Notes: generated from the letters alone by a model not told the origin. A stretch of DNA of 64,000 nt from Herbaspirillum sp. DW155 (GCF_037076565.1 NZ_AP029028.1:2294001-2358000), one strand, 5' to 3'. Shown: positions 50,686 through 62,580, numbered from the stretch's first letter. Numbers and translations are program-made.

Positions 50686-50784
50686 TGCTGCATTCCATTC
50701 TCGAATTGCCCTGCCTCCAGGCCGCAGGGCGTCGGCAGCCCGTAATATGCCGTAAAAGGTTTTGCAGAAGTGTTTCAGGCGATC

Positions 50785-50813
50785 TTTACATTTGCATCTT
50801 TACATTCATTTAC
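50785..50813. promoter_or_regulatory. CpxR-type binding box (TTTAC repeats), regulator-proximal
   Basis: TTTAC at 50785-50789, 50799-50803 and 50809-50813. The last two are spaced by 5 (TTTAC-ATTCA-TTTAC), which on the minus strand reads GTAAA-N5-GTAAA, the E. coli CpxR consensus. It is about 100 bases upstream of the regulator start. Confidence 0.65.
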
Positions 50814-50943
50814 CGCCCGTTCCCGTGTCTTGCAAACCTCATCAACATGCATTTTTCCGTCACAAGATTTCATGAGTGCCCGCAGGCAACCCACGCCAGC
50901 GCTGGTCCGGGCAGACGCAGGCAGGAGCGGCTATTAACAGTAC

Positions 50944-50958
50944 TTTACGCGGATTTAC
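50944..50958. promoter_or_regulatory. CpxR-type binding box (TTTAC-N5-TTTAC), near the Ser/Thr/Pro-rich gene
   Basis: TTTAC-GCGGA-TTTAC, a second exact match to the spaced CpxR consensus, about 100 bases before the ATG at 51056. Two such boxes in 370 bases of a GC-rich genome are unlikely by chance. Confidence 0.65.
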
Positions 50959-51055
50959 GCAAGCGACGCTAACTTAACGCGTCTTGATGTCCGATACTTT
51001 TGACATTCACAAGGGGGCGACGCACGGGGCGTCGCGCATAACAAAGGAGTCTGTC

Positions 51056-51769
51056 ATGGCCTTGAGCACGGTATCGTCCAGCAACTTCAGCCTTGCCGAT
51101 CTGTCGGCGCTATCCGGCACCAGCGGCTTTTCGACCAGCGCCGCGCCGCGCATGGATGCGCCCCCGCCGCCTCCGCCCGGCGACAAGAGCGGCGGTCTCA
51201 TGGGCGCGCTCAAGGATATTCTGGCGGCGCTGGGCATCGGCCTGGACAGCATCGCTACCAGTGCCACCTCGGCGACCTCGGCTTCCGCTGACAGCAGCAT
51301 TTCGGCCACCAACGTCGACTCCAAGCTCGATACCTTCCTGCAGCAACTGATGGCGGCCCTGCAGAGCCAGCACACCCCGCCGCCGGATCGCCCGCCGTCG
51401 TCTTCCGACAGCAGCACCAGCAGCGCCAGCAGCACCAGTAGCATATCGGCCACCAGCGATGCCAGCAGTACTGCCAGCACGGATGCCACAGCGCGCTCGT
51501 ACACGCCCGGCGGTCGTCCGCCGCCACCGGGCGGTGGTCTGGAGGCCGATCTTCAGAGCCTCATCGCCAGCCTCTCCGGGACCAGCAACGGGACCGATTC
51601 GGGCTCAGGCGATGGCACGGTCTCCTCGCTGCAAAGCGCCTACAGCGACCTCTTGAGTTCGCTCGGCGCCTCCTCAGGTTCGACCTCGCTCTCGAGCTTC
51701 CTGCAGAGCCTGCAAAGCAAGCTGGCAGCGGGCAAAACCACTGGCAACCTGGTCGATACCACGGCGTGA
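51056..51769 (+). CDS. Ser/Thr/Pro-rich low-complexity protein, function unknown
   Basis: A 237-residue protein, roughly one third Ser or Thr. It opens MALSTVSSSNFSLADLSALS with no Sec signal peptide or membrane helix. It has PPPPPP at 36-41 and RPPPPGG at about 152-158, a short hydrophobic helix GLMGALKDILAALGIGLDSI, and repeated amphipathic segments (DLQSLIASLS, LQSAYSDLLSSLG, LSSFLQSLQSKL), and ends NLVDTTA. I do not recognise a named family. AAAGGAG 6 bases before ATG 51056 predicts strong translation. The CpxR-type boxes upstream and the matching Pro/Gly patch in the sensor kinase suggest it belongs to that system. An unconventional secretion route is possible but unproven. Confidence 0.8.
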   Translation: MALSTVSSSNFSLADLSALSGTSGFSTSAAPRMDAPPPPPPGDKSGGLMGALKDILAALGIGLDSIATSATSATSASADSSISATNVDSKLDTFLQQLMAALQSQHTPPPDRPPSSSDSSTSSASSTSSISATSDASSTASTDATARSYTPGGRPPPPGGGLEADLQSLIASLSGTSNGTDSGSGDGTVSSLQSAYSDLLSSLGASSGSTSLSSFLQSLQSKLAAGKTTGNLVDTTA

Positions 51770-51811
51770 GGGCTTCTCGGAAGGGGCGGCGGCCATGCTA
51801 AGCTGCCGCCC

Positions 51812-53380
51812 ATGAATGTTTCCGACCCTGCCCTCCTGGCGCGCATCATGGGCCTGATGTGCGAAGCCATCGCCCTGCGTGGCGCCCACCAGCCCGAGGC
51901 TGCCCTGGCTGCGCTGGATCAGGCGCTGCTGCTCGATGCCAATTTCCTGCCGGCGCACATGCAGCGCGCCGCTCTCCTGCAGGAGACCGGTGACCTTGCC
52001 GCTGCGGCAGCTGCCTATGCCGCCTGTCTCGATCTGGTTCCAGACTACGACGAGGCGCGCGTGGCGCATCGTGCCGTACTGGAACAATGGGCCAACGCGC
52101 TCGCACAGGAAAGCAGGCCGCGTCCGGATCAACTCGTCACGCTTGCACGTCTCCACTACCTGCTCGACCAGCCCCGCCAGGCACTGCTTGCCATCGAAGG
52201 TGCGCGCCCGCTGGCGACGCTGGATGAACAGGCCCTGCATGCTGACATCCTGCTGCGCCTGAACCGGCATGAGGAGGCGCTCGAGTGCTATCCGGCCGGG
52301 GTCGCCAGCGACGAGGCACGCGCCCTGATCGCCTTCAACCGCGCCGACATCCTGCGCCGGATGGGCCGTATCGAGGCGGCGCAGGCCGGATATGAAGAAG
52401 CCTTACGCTGGATTCCCGACTTCCCGCAAGCCCGCGTGGGGCTGGCCCATATGCTGCTCACGCGTGGGGACTATGCCCAAGGGTGGCGCGCGCATGAAGC
52501 GCGCTTCCAGATCCCGGAGTTGGCACGCAACGCCATCGCCAGCCCCAGTCCACGCTGGCAACCCGGTGAGGAGGTGCGCGGCAAGCACGTGCTGCTATGG
52601 GCCGAACAAGGGCAGGGCGATTGCCTGCAATTTGTGCGGTATCTTCCGTTGGTAGCGCAGCAGGCGGCCCAGGTCACACTGTGCGCCCCGGTGGGCTTAC
52701 TGGCGGTGCTGGCACCGTCTTTCCCGCAGGCGCGCTGCGTGGCCCACGTCAATGAAGCCGGGCCGCACGATTGCCATGCCTCGCTGCTGAGCCTGCCGCT
52801 CCTGCTGGATCTGCCGCATCCTCGCCAGGGGCCGCAGGCACCTTATCTGCAGGTGGATGCGGCGCGCCTGCAGCAATGGCAGCAGCGCCTGGCGCAGACG
52901 GCCGAGGCATCGCCGCGCCGTCCGCGCATCGGACTGGCCTGGGCCGGGCGCCAGTACGCGACGCCCCATCCCAGCCGCGATGTGCCGCTGGCCGAGTTGC
53001 TGCCCTTGTTTGAGCTGCCGGTCGATGTCATCAGCCTGCAGCTGGAGATCCCGCAGGCCGATCAGGCCATTCACCAGGAACTGGGTGGCAGGCTGCAGAC
53101 CTTCCCCCTGGCCGACTGGGGAGACTCCGCCGCACTGGCCTGTGCACTGGACCTGGTGATCAGCGTCGATACCGCCGTGGTGCACCTGGCCGGCGCGCTG
53201 GGCTTGCCGTGCTTCCTGCCGCAGCGGCTGGAAGGCGAGTGGCGCTGGGGTGTGGAGGGGGCCGGGAGCTTGTGGTATCCGTCGGTACGGCTGTTCCGCC
53301 AGCAGCAGCGCGGGCAGTGGGGCAGTGTCGTGGAGGAGCTGGTGGCGGCTTGCCGCGCCAGGTTTGCGGATTGGGCATAG
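51812..53380 (+). CDS. TPR-repeat protein with GT9-like glycosyltransferase C-terminal domain
   Basis: Soluble protein, 522 residues. Residues about 1-220 are tetratricopeptide repeats (HQPEAALAALDQALLLDANF, MGRIEAAQAGYEEALRWIPD). From about 250 it resembles heptosyltransferase-like GT-B enzymes: LLWAEQGQGDCLQFVRYLPL, RPRIGLAWAGR, and the sugar-nucleotide-binding DTAVVHLAGALGLPCFLP (about 452-468). TPR plus GT-B is the architecture of protein O-glycosyltransferases and of several uncharacterised bacterial proteins. It begins 42 bases after the Ser/Thr-rich gene, on the same strand with no terminator between them. Donor and acceptor are unknown; modification of the neighbour's Ser/Thr residues is a hypothesis. 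Confidence 0.85.
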   Translation: MNVSDPALLARIMGLMCEAIALRGAHQPEAALAALDQALLLDANFLPAHMQRAALLQETGDLAAAAAAYAACLDLVPDYDEARVAHRAVLEQWANALAQESRPRPDQLVTLARLHYLLDQPRQALLAIEGARPLATLDEQALHADILLRLNRHEEALECYPAGVASDEARALIAFNRADILRRMGRIEAAQAGYEEALRWIPDFPQARVGLAHMLLTRGDYAQGWRAHEARFQIPELARNAIASPSPRWQPGEEVRGKHVLLWAEQGQGDCLQFVRYLPLVAQQAAQVTLCAPVGLLAVLAPSFPQARCVAHVNEAGPHDCHASLLSLPLLLDLPHPRQGPQAPYLQVDAARLQQWQQRLAQTAEASPRRPRIGLAWAGRQYATPHPSRDVPLAELLPLFELPVDVISLQLEIPQADQAIHQELGGRLQTFPLADWGDSAALACALDLVISVDTAVVHLAGALGLPCFLPQRLEGEWRWGVEGAGSLWYPSVRLFRQQQRGQWGSVVEELVAACRARFADWA

Positions 53381-53405
53381 AGATCCTGCACAAGCAGCGC
53401 ACATG

Positions 53406-53429
53406 AAAACGGCTGCGCGAGGCAGCCGT
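53406..53429 (-). terminator. Terminator of smpB
   Basis: Stem ACGGCTGC (53409-53416) with GCAGCCGT (53422-53429), five-base loop. AAAA before it gives a short U-tract on the minus strand. Confidence 0.6.
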
Positions 53430-53459
53430 GGTCGCAGTGAGGGGGAGTGCAGGAAGGGA

Positions 53460-53909
53460 TCAGCGGCGATGCTGCTTCATCGCCGTCTGGATTTCACGCT
53501 GGCTGTCGCGCTGCTTTTCGGTCTCGCGCTTGTCGTGCTGCTTCTTGCCCTTGGCCAGGCCGATGTCGCATTTGATACGGCCTTTGCTGTAGTGCAGGTT
53601 CAGCGGCACCAGCGTGTAGCCGGACCGTTCCACCTTGCCGATCAGCTTGCTGATTTCAGCGGCATTCAACAGCAGCTTGCGGGTGCGCGTCGTTTCCGGA
53701 TGCACGTGTGTGGAGGTGCTGGTCAGCGCACTGATGTGGCAGCCGAACAGATAGACCTCGCCATTGCGCACGATCACGTAGGCTTCCTTCAGTTGCACGC
53801 GGCCGGCGCGGATCGATTTGACTTCCCAACCTTGCAAGACGAGGCCTGCTTCGAATCGCTCTTCGATGAAGTAATCGAAAAAGGCCTTTTTGTTATCAAT
53901 AATGCTCAT
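53460..53909 (-). CDS. smpB: SsrA-binding protein SmpB
   Basis: Delivers tmRNA to stalled ribosomes for trans-translation. It has 149 residues: the OB-fold core with [31 protein letters not shown] cut across residues 6-36, [16 protein letters not shown] and [27 protein letters not shown], and a basic C-terminal tail ([20 protein letters not shown]) that inserts into the empty mRNA channel. The tmRNA gene ssrA is not in this window. It is divergent from ratA, a conserved arrangement. Confidence 0.98.
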   Translation of the reverse strand: MSIIDNKKAFFDYFIEERFEAGLVLQGWEVKSIRAGRVQLKEAYVIVRNGEVYLFGCHISALTSTSTHVHPETTRTRKLLLNAAEISKLIGKVERSGYTLVPLNLHYSKGRIKCDIGLAKGKKQHDKRETEKQRDSQREIQTAMKQHRR

Positions 53910-53976
53910 CTAAATAAAAATTCGTCTCGTCGGTTAAAATTGTGCCTTTGCGATTTTATCAAACGGATCACCCTCG

Positions 53977-54408
53977 ATGGCAGTCGTACACAAAACCGTC
54001 CTGATCAACTATAGCGCGGAGCAGATGTTCAACCTGGTCGACAAGGTTGAGGATTACCCTGAGTTCCTGCCCTGGTGTGGTGGTGTCGAGGTCTCCGAGC
54101 GCAGTGATGAGAGCCTCACGGCCAAGATCAAGATCAATTACCACGGCTTGAAGCAATCCTTCAGTACCCAGAACACCAATGTGCGCCCGACCAGCATGAC
54201 CATGCGCCTGGTGGAAGGCCCGTTCAAGCATTTCGAAGGCCGCTGGACCTTCAAGCCGCTGCGCGAGGATGCCTGCAAGATCGAATTCGACATGGAATAT
54301 GAATTTTCCAGCCGCATCCTGGAAGGGGTGATCGGGCCGGTCTTCAGCATGATCGCCAACAGTTTCGTCGATTCCTTCTGCAAACGCGCCGAACAGATAT
54401 ATGGCTGA
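53977..54408 (+). CDS. ratA: RatA/COQ10-type START-domain protein
   Basis: 143 residues, a START/polyketide-cyclase fold: VLINYSAEQMFNLVDKVEDYPEFLPWC at the N-terminus, SFSTQNTNVRPTSMTMRLVEGPFKHFEGRW, and a C-terminal helix GPVFSMIANSFVDSFCKRAEQIYG. In E. coli RatA was reported as a toxin that blocks 70S assembly; mitochondrial homologues bind ubiquinone, so the true role may be respiratory. It overlaps ratB by 8 bases and is divergent from smpB, as in many proteobacteria. Confidence 0.92.
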   Translation: MAVVHKTVLINYSAEQMFNLVDKVEDYPEFLPWCGGVEVSERSDESLTAKIKINYHGLKQSFSTQNTNVRPTSMTMRLVEGPFKHFEGRWTFKPLREDACKIEFDMEYEFSSRILEGVIGPVFSMIANSFVDSFCKRAEQIYG

Positions 54409-54706
54409 AGATGCCTTTTTGCAAGTCCAGCTCTGCTACGCCGCGCCCGGCCTGCAGATCCTGCAGGACCTGCAGGTAGCGCCCGGCACGACCATCCAGC
54501 AGGCCATCCTAGGCAGCGGCCTGCTGCGCGAGCAGCCGGCCATCGACCTGTCGGTCTGCAAGGTCGGCATCTTCGGCAAGGTCAAGACGCTGGAGACGGT
54601 GCTGCGCGAGCGTGACCGCATCGAGATCTACCGGCCGCTCATCGCCGACCCCAAGCAATCGCGCCGCCGCCGCGCCGCGCACCGGGAGCACGCGGACCGC
54701 CCGTGA
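54401..54706 (+). CDS. ratB: RnfH/RatB family ubiquitin-like protein
   Basis: 101 residues with a beta-grasp fold: LQVQLCYAAPGLQILQDLQVAPGTTIQQAI, SVCKVGIFGKVKTLETVLRERDRIEIYRPLIADPKQSRRRRA (each cut across the domain). The RDRxEIYRPLxADPKxxRRxRA ending is the family signature. The role is unknown; it is often beside ratA, or in rnf clusters where it is named RnfH. The 8-base overlap with ratA implies coupled expression. Confidence 0.9.
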   Translation: MAEDAFLQVQLCYAAPGLQILQDLQVAPGTTIQQAILGSGLLREQPAIDLSVCKVGIFGKVKTLETVLRERDRIEIYRPLIADPKQSRRRRAAHREHADRP

Positions 54707-54809
54707 GCGGCCGGCGTGTGGCCCCGGCTTCCATTCCAGCCTTCCGGCATTTTTACGACGCCCGGAGGGAGAAACGCAAGTAGAGCAAGACGCGCGATCA
54801 ACTTTTCTG

Positions 54810-56311
<1,502 letters not shown>

Positions 56312-56328
56312 GTTTCGATGCGGCCACA

Positions 56329-56368
56329 GCCCGACAGTCCATCGGCATCATGCCAGGCTGTCGGGCTG
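56329..56368 (+). other. Intercistronic hairpin between guaB and guaA
   Basis: AGCCCGACAG (56329-56338) pairs perfectly with CTGTCGGGCT (56359-56368). The 20-base loop holds a small inner hairpin GGCAT-C-ATGCC. A weak T-rich tail (GTTGATCTTTTC) follows, so it may act as a partial terminator between the two genes. Confidence 0.6.
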
Positions 56369-56416
56369 TTGATCTTTTCAGAAGTCCATTTTTAACGTAG
56401 CCAGACCTCACTGCCC

Positions 56417-58009
<1,593 letters not shown>

Positions 58010-58050
58010 TTGTAGGGGCAGTCCGCCCCGGCATTCTGAAACTGCCTGCC

Positions 58051-58084
58051 GTGAAAAAACCCGCTTTTCAGCGGGTTTTTTCAC
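58051..58084. terminator. Rho-independent terminator of guaBA
   Basis: Perfect 14-base stem GTGAAAAAACCCGC (58051-58064) with GCGGGTTTTTTCAC (58071-58084), loop TTTTCA. Symmetrical, so active in both directions. Confidence 0.92.
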
Positions 58085-58188
58085 ATCAGGATGGCGACAT
58101 TACGCCGATATCGTCGGCGAAATCCCCGTGAATCGGCATTTTCGGGCAAAGTCTTGATCTCAATCCTTCATATCGCCCTTTAGCCGCC

Positions 58189-58896
58189 ATGTCTTCACCG
58201 CAAATCCACTTCCGCTGCGACCCCGCGCTGGCCGATCATTTGCCACGTCCGCGCCTGGCCCGCGAGCTGATCCCGGACTGGATCCGCAGCATGCCGGCCA
58301 AGGCCTTCTCCGCGCTGCACGACCGCGATATCCGCACCGTCAAGCAATGTCCGCCTTTCATTGATGCGATGGCGCATGGTTTCATGATCCTGCTGCCTTG
58401 CGATGTGCACGTGGACAAAGGGACCTTCAGCTGGGATTGGGAAGCACCGGCGACCACCGTGGAGGGCCATCCGCGCGCGCCGCTGAGTTTTCATCCACCC
58501 GCGCAGGTTATGGGCACACCGTTTGAACACGGCGATGCGCTGGTGCTGAAGTTCAACAGCTTCTGGACCATCGAACTGGAGCCGGGCTGGTCACTGTTCG
58601 CGACTCATCCGGTGAACCGCCACGACCTGCCGTTCCGGCTGCTATCAGGACTGGTGGACGCGGATCATTTCCATGATGCCGGGATCAATTTCCCGGCTGT
58701 CTGGGCCGATGAGGATTTTGTCGGCGTGCTGCCCAAGGGCATGCCCGTGGCCCAATGCATGGTGGTGCCGCGCGAACGACCTATGCTTCACTTCGATACG
58801 CTGGAAGGGGAATCGGCTGCCCGCTATAGCCAGACCGTCGCTGACGTGCTGGCGGCGACCAACGTCTATCGCAAGCAATACCGCCAGCGCAAATAG
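58189..58896 (+). CDS. Conserved hypothetical protein, function unknown
   Basis: Soluble protein, 235 residues, no signal peptide. Visible blocks: RLARELIPDWIRSMP, RTVKQCPPFIDAMAHGFMILLPCDVHV, FKFNSFWTIELEPGWSLFATHPVN-like (LVLKFNSFWTIELEPGWS), LLSGLVDADHFHDAGINFPAVW and VGVLPKGMPVAQCMVVPRER. The pattern of a Cys-Pro-Pro-Phe block followed by GLVD(A/T)D and INFP recalls an uncharacterised family I have seen in phage and bacterial proteins, but I cannot name it. No operon partner: a terminator precedes it and convergent nadB ends 4 bases after it. Confidence 0.8.
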   Translation: MSSPQIHFRCDPALADHLPRPRLARELIPDWIRSMPAKAFSALHDRDIRTVKQCPPFIDAMAHGFMILLPCDVHVDKGTFSWDWEAPATTVEGHPRAPLSFHPPAQVMGTPFEHGDALVLKFNSFWTIELEPGWSLFATHPVNRHDLPFRLLSGLVDADHFHDAGINFPAVWADEDFVGVLPKGMPVAQCMVVPRERPMLHFDTLEGESAARYSQTVADVLAATNVYRKQYRQRK

Positions 58897-58900
58897 CCGC

Positions 58901-60505
58901 TTACTGACGCCCCGGCAGTATGGTCGGCGTGGCGCGCGGCAAGGTGCGCGGATAGTCTTGGCTGAAGTGCAGGCCGCGGCTCTCCTTGCGCATGAGCGCG
59001 CTCGAGACGATCAGCTGCGCCACATCCACCAGGTTGCGCAGTTCCAGCAGATCGCGCGAGATGCGGAAGTTGGCGTAGTACTCGTCGATCTCTTCCTTGA
59101 GCAGCCGGATGCGGTGCTGGGCGCGTTCCAGCCGCTTGTCGGTGCGCACGATGCTGACGTAATTCCACATGAAGCGGCGCAGTTCGTCCCAGTTGTGGGC
59201 GATCACCACTTCCTCGTCGGCATCGCTGACGCGGCTTTCGTCCCATTGCGGCACTTCGGCGATGCGCCAGGTGCCCGCTGACAACTCCCGTTCGATATCC
59301 TCGGCAGCCGAGCGGCCCAGCACCAGGCATTCCAGCAGCGAATTGCTGGCCAGGCGATTGGCACCATGCAGCCCGGTATAGGCCGTCTCGCCGACCGCGT
59401 ACAAGCCCGGCAGGTCGGTGCGGCCGGCCATGTCGGTGACCACGCCGCCGCAGGTGTAGTGCGCTGCCGGCACCACCGGGATGGGCTGGCGCGTGATGTC
59501 GATGCCGAACTCCAGGCAGCGCGCCTGGATGGTCGGGAAGTGCTCGGCGATGAAGGCCGGGCTTTGATGGCTGATATCCAGGTCGACGTGATCCAGCCCG
59601 CGCTTCTTCATCTCGAAATCGATGGCGCGCGCCACGATGTCGCGCGGGGCGAGTTCAGCGCGCTCGTCATGGTCCGGCATGAAACGCTGGCCCGCCAACG
59701 CGCCCGCCGACGCCGGCAGCTTGAGCAGGGCCCCTTCGCCGCGCAAGGCCTCGCTGATCAGGAAGGATTTGGCGTAAGGGTGATACAGGCAGGTCGGGTG
59801 AAACTGGATGAATTCCATATTGGCCACCCGGCAGCCGGCCCGCCAGGCCATGGCGATGCCGTCGCCGGTGGCCGAATCCGGGTTGGATGTGTACAGATAG
59901 ACCTTGCCGGCCCCGCCCGTGGCCAGCACCGTGCGTCCGGCCGCAATGGCCAGCACGCGGCCGCTGGCGGTGTCCTGCACATGCACGCCCAGACAGCGCG
60001 GCTCGGCCTTGGGGTCGAGCTTGCGCGCGTGGATCAGGTCGATGGCGCAGTGATGTTCCAGCAGGGTGATGTTGGGATGGGCGCGCACGCGCTGTTCCAG
60101 CGTCACCTGCACCGCGTGGCCGGTGGCGTCGGCGGCGTGGATGATGCGGCGCTGGCTGTGGCCGCCTTCGCGCGTGAGGTGATAGCCCAGCTCGGCGCTG
60201 TCATCGCGGGTGAAGGGCACGCCCTGGGCGATCAGCCATTCGATGGCCTCGCGTCCATGTTCGACGATATAGCGGGTGGCGCTTTCATCGCACAGGCCGG
60301 CGCCGGCCACCAGGGTGTCGTCGATATGCTGGGCGTGGCTGTCGCCCGAATCGAGGACCGCAGCAATGCCGCCTTGCGCCCAGTTGCTGGCCCCGTCCAG
60401 CAGCTCGCCCTTGGAAACGACCACCACCTGGTACTTCTCAGCCAGATGGAGGGCCACGGAAAGACCGGCCAGACCGCTGCCGAGGATGGCGACATCACAC
60501 TTCAT
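58901..60505 (-). CDS. nadB: L-aspartate oxidase
   Basis: First enzyme of de novo NAD synthesis: oxidises L-aspartate to iminoaspartate using FAD with oxygen or fumarate. It has 534 residues: Rossmann FAD-binding motif [17 protein letters not shown] at the N-terminus, [17 protein letters not shown], the active-site region [30 protein letters not shown], the FAD loop [18 protein letters not shown], and a C-terminal helical domain. ATG 60505 is chosen over a TTG four codons upstream. NadA and NadC are not adjacent. The gene is convergent with the orphan gene at 58189, with only 4 bases between. Confidence 0.97.
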   Translation of the reverse strand: MKCDVAILGSGLAGLSVALHLAEKYQVVVVSKGELLDGASNWAQGGIAAVLDSGDSHAQHIDDTLVAGAGLCDESATRYIVEHGREAIEWLIAQGVPFTRDDSAELGYHLTREGGHSQRRIIHAADATGHAVQVTLEQRVRAHPNITLLEHHCAIDLIHARKLDPKAEPRCLGVHVQDTASGRVLAIAAGRTVLATGGAGKVYLYTSNPDSATGDGIAMAWRAGCRVANMEFIQFHPTCLYHPYAKSFLISEALRGEGALLKLPASAGALAGQRFMPDHDERAELAPRDIVARAIDFEMKKRGLDHVDLDISHQSPAFIAEHFPTIQARCLEFGIDITRQPIPVVPAAHYTCGGVVTDMAGRTDLPGLYAVGETAYTGLHGANRLASNSLLECLVLGRSAAEDIERELSAGTWRIAEVPQWDESRVSDADEEVVIAHNWDELRRFMWNYVSIVRTDKRLERAQHRIRLLKEEIDEYYANFRISRDLLELRNLVDVAQLIVSSALMRKESRGLHFSQDYPRTLPRATPTILPGRQ

Positions 60506-60612
60506 GATCGTGAGCAAAGCTGCTGTTGTGGAGGGAGGCGATGATTATAACCACTCGCGGCGGGCATATTCTTTATATCGTTTCCGGTGCCGGGATGATG
60601 ACCGGGGCGCCC

Positions 60613-60650
60613 AAAACAAAACGGGACCCGATTTGCATCGGAGCCCGTTT
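60613..60650 (-). terminator. Rho-independent terminator of purT
   Basis: AAACGGG (60619-60625) with CCCGTTT (60644-60650), plus inner CCGAT/ATCGG after a two-base internal loop. On the minus strand it runs into TTTTGTTTTGG. Confidence 0.75.
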
Positions 60651-60674
60651 CACGGCGCCAGAATCAGCGCAAGC

Positions 60675-61886
60675 TCATTGTGGAATCACCGGCTTGACCT
60701 TGGCCGCCGCCTGCTTGGCGCGGATGCGCGCGGTTTCCACGCTGTCGCCGGAGGCCAGGGCCACGCCCATGCGGCGGCGGGCGAAGGATTCCGGCTTGCC
60801 GAACAGGCGGATGTCGGCGCCAGGAATGCGCAGCGCATCGGCCACGCCGTCGAAGGCGATGCCACGGGCGTCGTGCTGGCCGTAGATCACGGCCGAGGCG
60901 CCGGGGTTCTTCAAGGCGGTATTGACGGGCAGGCCGAGGATGGCCTTGGCATGCAGTTCGAACTCGCTCTGCACCTGGCTGACCATGGTGACCATGCCGG
61001 TGTCATGCGGACGCGGGCTGACTTCGGAGAACCAGACCATATCGCCCTTGACGAACAGCTCCACGCCGAACAGGCCCAGGCCGCCGAGGTTCTCGGTGAC
61101 CTTGCGGGCGATGTCGCGGGCCTTTTCCAGGGCAGCGTTGGGCATGGGATGCGGTTGCCACGACTCGACGTAATCACCCTTGACCTGCACGTGGCCGATG
61201 GGGTCGCAGAAGCTGGTGATGGTGTCGCCGTTTTCGTTCAACGAACGCACCGTCAGCAGAGTGATTTCATAGTCGAAGTCGATGAAGCCTTCCACGATCA
61301 CCCGGCCGGCATCGACGCGGCCGCCGGCGGCTGCGTAATTCCACGCGGCTTCGATTTCGTCGGGACCATCGATCTTGGACTGGCCCTTGCCCGAGGACGA
61401 CATCACCGGCTTGATCACGCAGGGGAAGCCGATCTGGTCGATGGCAGCCTTCAGTTCTTCCAGGCTGTCGGCGAAGCGGTAGGGCGAGGTCGCCAGGCCC
61501 AGGGTTTCACCGGCCAGGCGGCGGATGCCTTCGCGGTTCATGGTCAGCCAGGCAGCACGGGCGGTGGGAATCACGCGGGCGCGGCCGGCTTCTTCCAGCT
61601 TGACCAGGGTTTCGGTGGCAATGGCCTCGATCTCGGGCACGATCAGGTCGGGCTGCTCCTGCTCGATCAGTGCGGCCAGGGCGGCACCATCAGTCATGTT
61701 GATGACGTGGGCGCGATGGGCTACCTGCTGGCCGGGCGCGTTTTCATAGCGATCAACGGCAATGACTTCCACGCCCAGGCGTTGCAGGGCGATGATGACT
61801 TCCTTGCCGAGTTCGCCGGAACCCAGCAGCATGACTTTGGTGGCGGACGGGGACAGCGGCGTACCGAGTCGGGTTGGTTTTTTCAT
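60675..61886 (-). CDS. purT: Formate-dependent phosphoribosylglycinamide formyltransferase PurT
   Basis: Folate-independent alternative to PurN in purine synthesis: GAR + formate + ATP to FGAR. It has 403 residues of ATP-grasp fold: [48 protein letters not shown] (ATP-binding P-loop region), [38 protein letters not shown] (metal-binding Glu), and a C-terminal lid. ATG 61886 is chosen because [24 protein letters not shown] matches the family start when cut there; upstream codons to 61997 are in a low-GC region. Its ribosome binding site is not evident. Confidence 0.96.
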   Translation of the reverse strand: MKKPTRLGTPLSPSATKVMLLGSGELGKEVIIALQRLGVEVIAVDRYENAPGQQVAHRAHVINMTDGAALAALIEQEQPDLIVPEIEAIATETLVKLEEAGRARVIPTARAAWLTMNREGIRRLAGETLGLATSPYRFADSLEELKAAIDQIGFPCVIKPVMSSSGKGQSKIDGPDEIEAAWNYAAAGGRVDAGRVIVEGFIDFDYEITLLTVRSLNENGDTITSFCDPIGHVQVKGDYVESWQPHPMPNAALEKARDIARKVTENLGGLGLFGVELFVKGDMVWFSEVSPRPHDTGMVTMVSQVQSEFELHAKAILGLPVNTALKNPGASAVIYGQHDARGIAFDGVADALRIPGADIRLFGKPESFARRRMGVALASGDSVETARIRAKQAAAKVKPVIPQ

Positions 61887-62273
61887 ATCGGAGGGGGATG
61901 GGTCAGCGGGGGACGCTGATGCAGTGCGAAAATCAATCACGGGCGGACGATACCAAATCTTGCACAGTTTGGACAGTCGCAATGTACGTAGTTTCACCGT
62001 GAAGAATTGGCGAAAAATTGCCTATTTTTCCGTGGGGCAATTAATTTCAGCTGTCGCGCTTTGTTGCACCGAATAATGTCCGTCTTTCTTCGCTTTTTTG
62101 CAGCGAATGAGCGCAATTGAGCTTCTTTCCTGCGAGATGGGACTTTGGCGCTGTACGGGTCTGGATTGTCTAGCCAAATTCATTTATCGCAACAGAAAAG
62201 AGAACATCCATGTCAGGACAGTGTTCCCGAGGGCTGCCAGGCCGTGACACCCACCGCCCACACGGGCGACTTG
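61887..62273. other. AT-rich intergenic region between purT and the AtuA-type genes
   Basis: About 390 bases. The stretch 61920-62200 is clearly richer in A and T than the rest of the window and holds several T-runs and TTTATTT-like tracts, but I cannot define a promoter with good spacing. Open frames in it (for example 62145-62342) have no protein character. It probably contains the purT promoter on the minus strand. PurR-like or riboswitch (purine, formyl-THF) structures are not evident to me. Confidence 0.45.
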
Positions 62274-62579
62274 TCAGTCGTCCAGTTCCAGGTCCAGCAT
62301 CACCCCCGACAACGCCTTCCCATGTGCATCCAGCGCCAGTGAGCGGGTGACGCCCCCGCCCAGCGCACGCTGCATCACGAAGTTCAGCGCACCCAGATGC
62401 GGCAAGGCATGGCGCACCACCTCTCCATGGACCACCCCGGCAAAATGCGCGCGTACGCGCTCGGCCGTGAGGATGCGCTCCAGCAGCGCATAGTCCTCCT
62501 GCCGATAGGCGATAACGGAGATATTGGAAATGTCGCCCTTGTCCCCGGCGCGCGAATGAGCAATCTCTCTGAGCAGCAT
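62274..62579 (-). CDS. AtuA-family C-terminal domain protein (small partner)
   Basis: 101 residues: MLLREIAHSRAGDKGDISNISVIAYRQEDY, then LTAERVRAHFAGVVHGEVVRHALPHLGALNFVMQRALGGGVTRSLALDAHGKALSGVMLDLELDD (cut over the domain). The HSRAGDKGDxxNISVI start is the hallmark of the C-terminal part of long AtuA-type proteins, here a separate gene. It begins one base after the stop of the preceding minus-strand gene (62581-63936), so both are translated together and probably form one complex. Function is unproven. Confidence 0.85.
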   Translation of the reverse strand: MLLREIAHSRAGDKGDISNISVIAYRQEDYALLERILTAERVRAHFAGVVHGEVVRHALPHLGALNFVMQRALGGGVTRSLALDAHGKALSGVMLDLELDD

Positions 62580-62580
62580 C

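Larger units (their letters stand above)
50686..51055. other. Divergent control region between the CpxR-like gene and the Ser/Thr/Pro-rich gene
   Basis: About 370 bases, more AT-rich than flanks. It contains the box cluster at 50785-50813, a second box at 50944-50958, and the AAAGGAG ribosome binding site (51043-51049) of the plus-strand gene. No credible gene lies in it. Confidence 0.65.
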
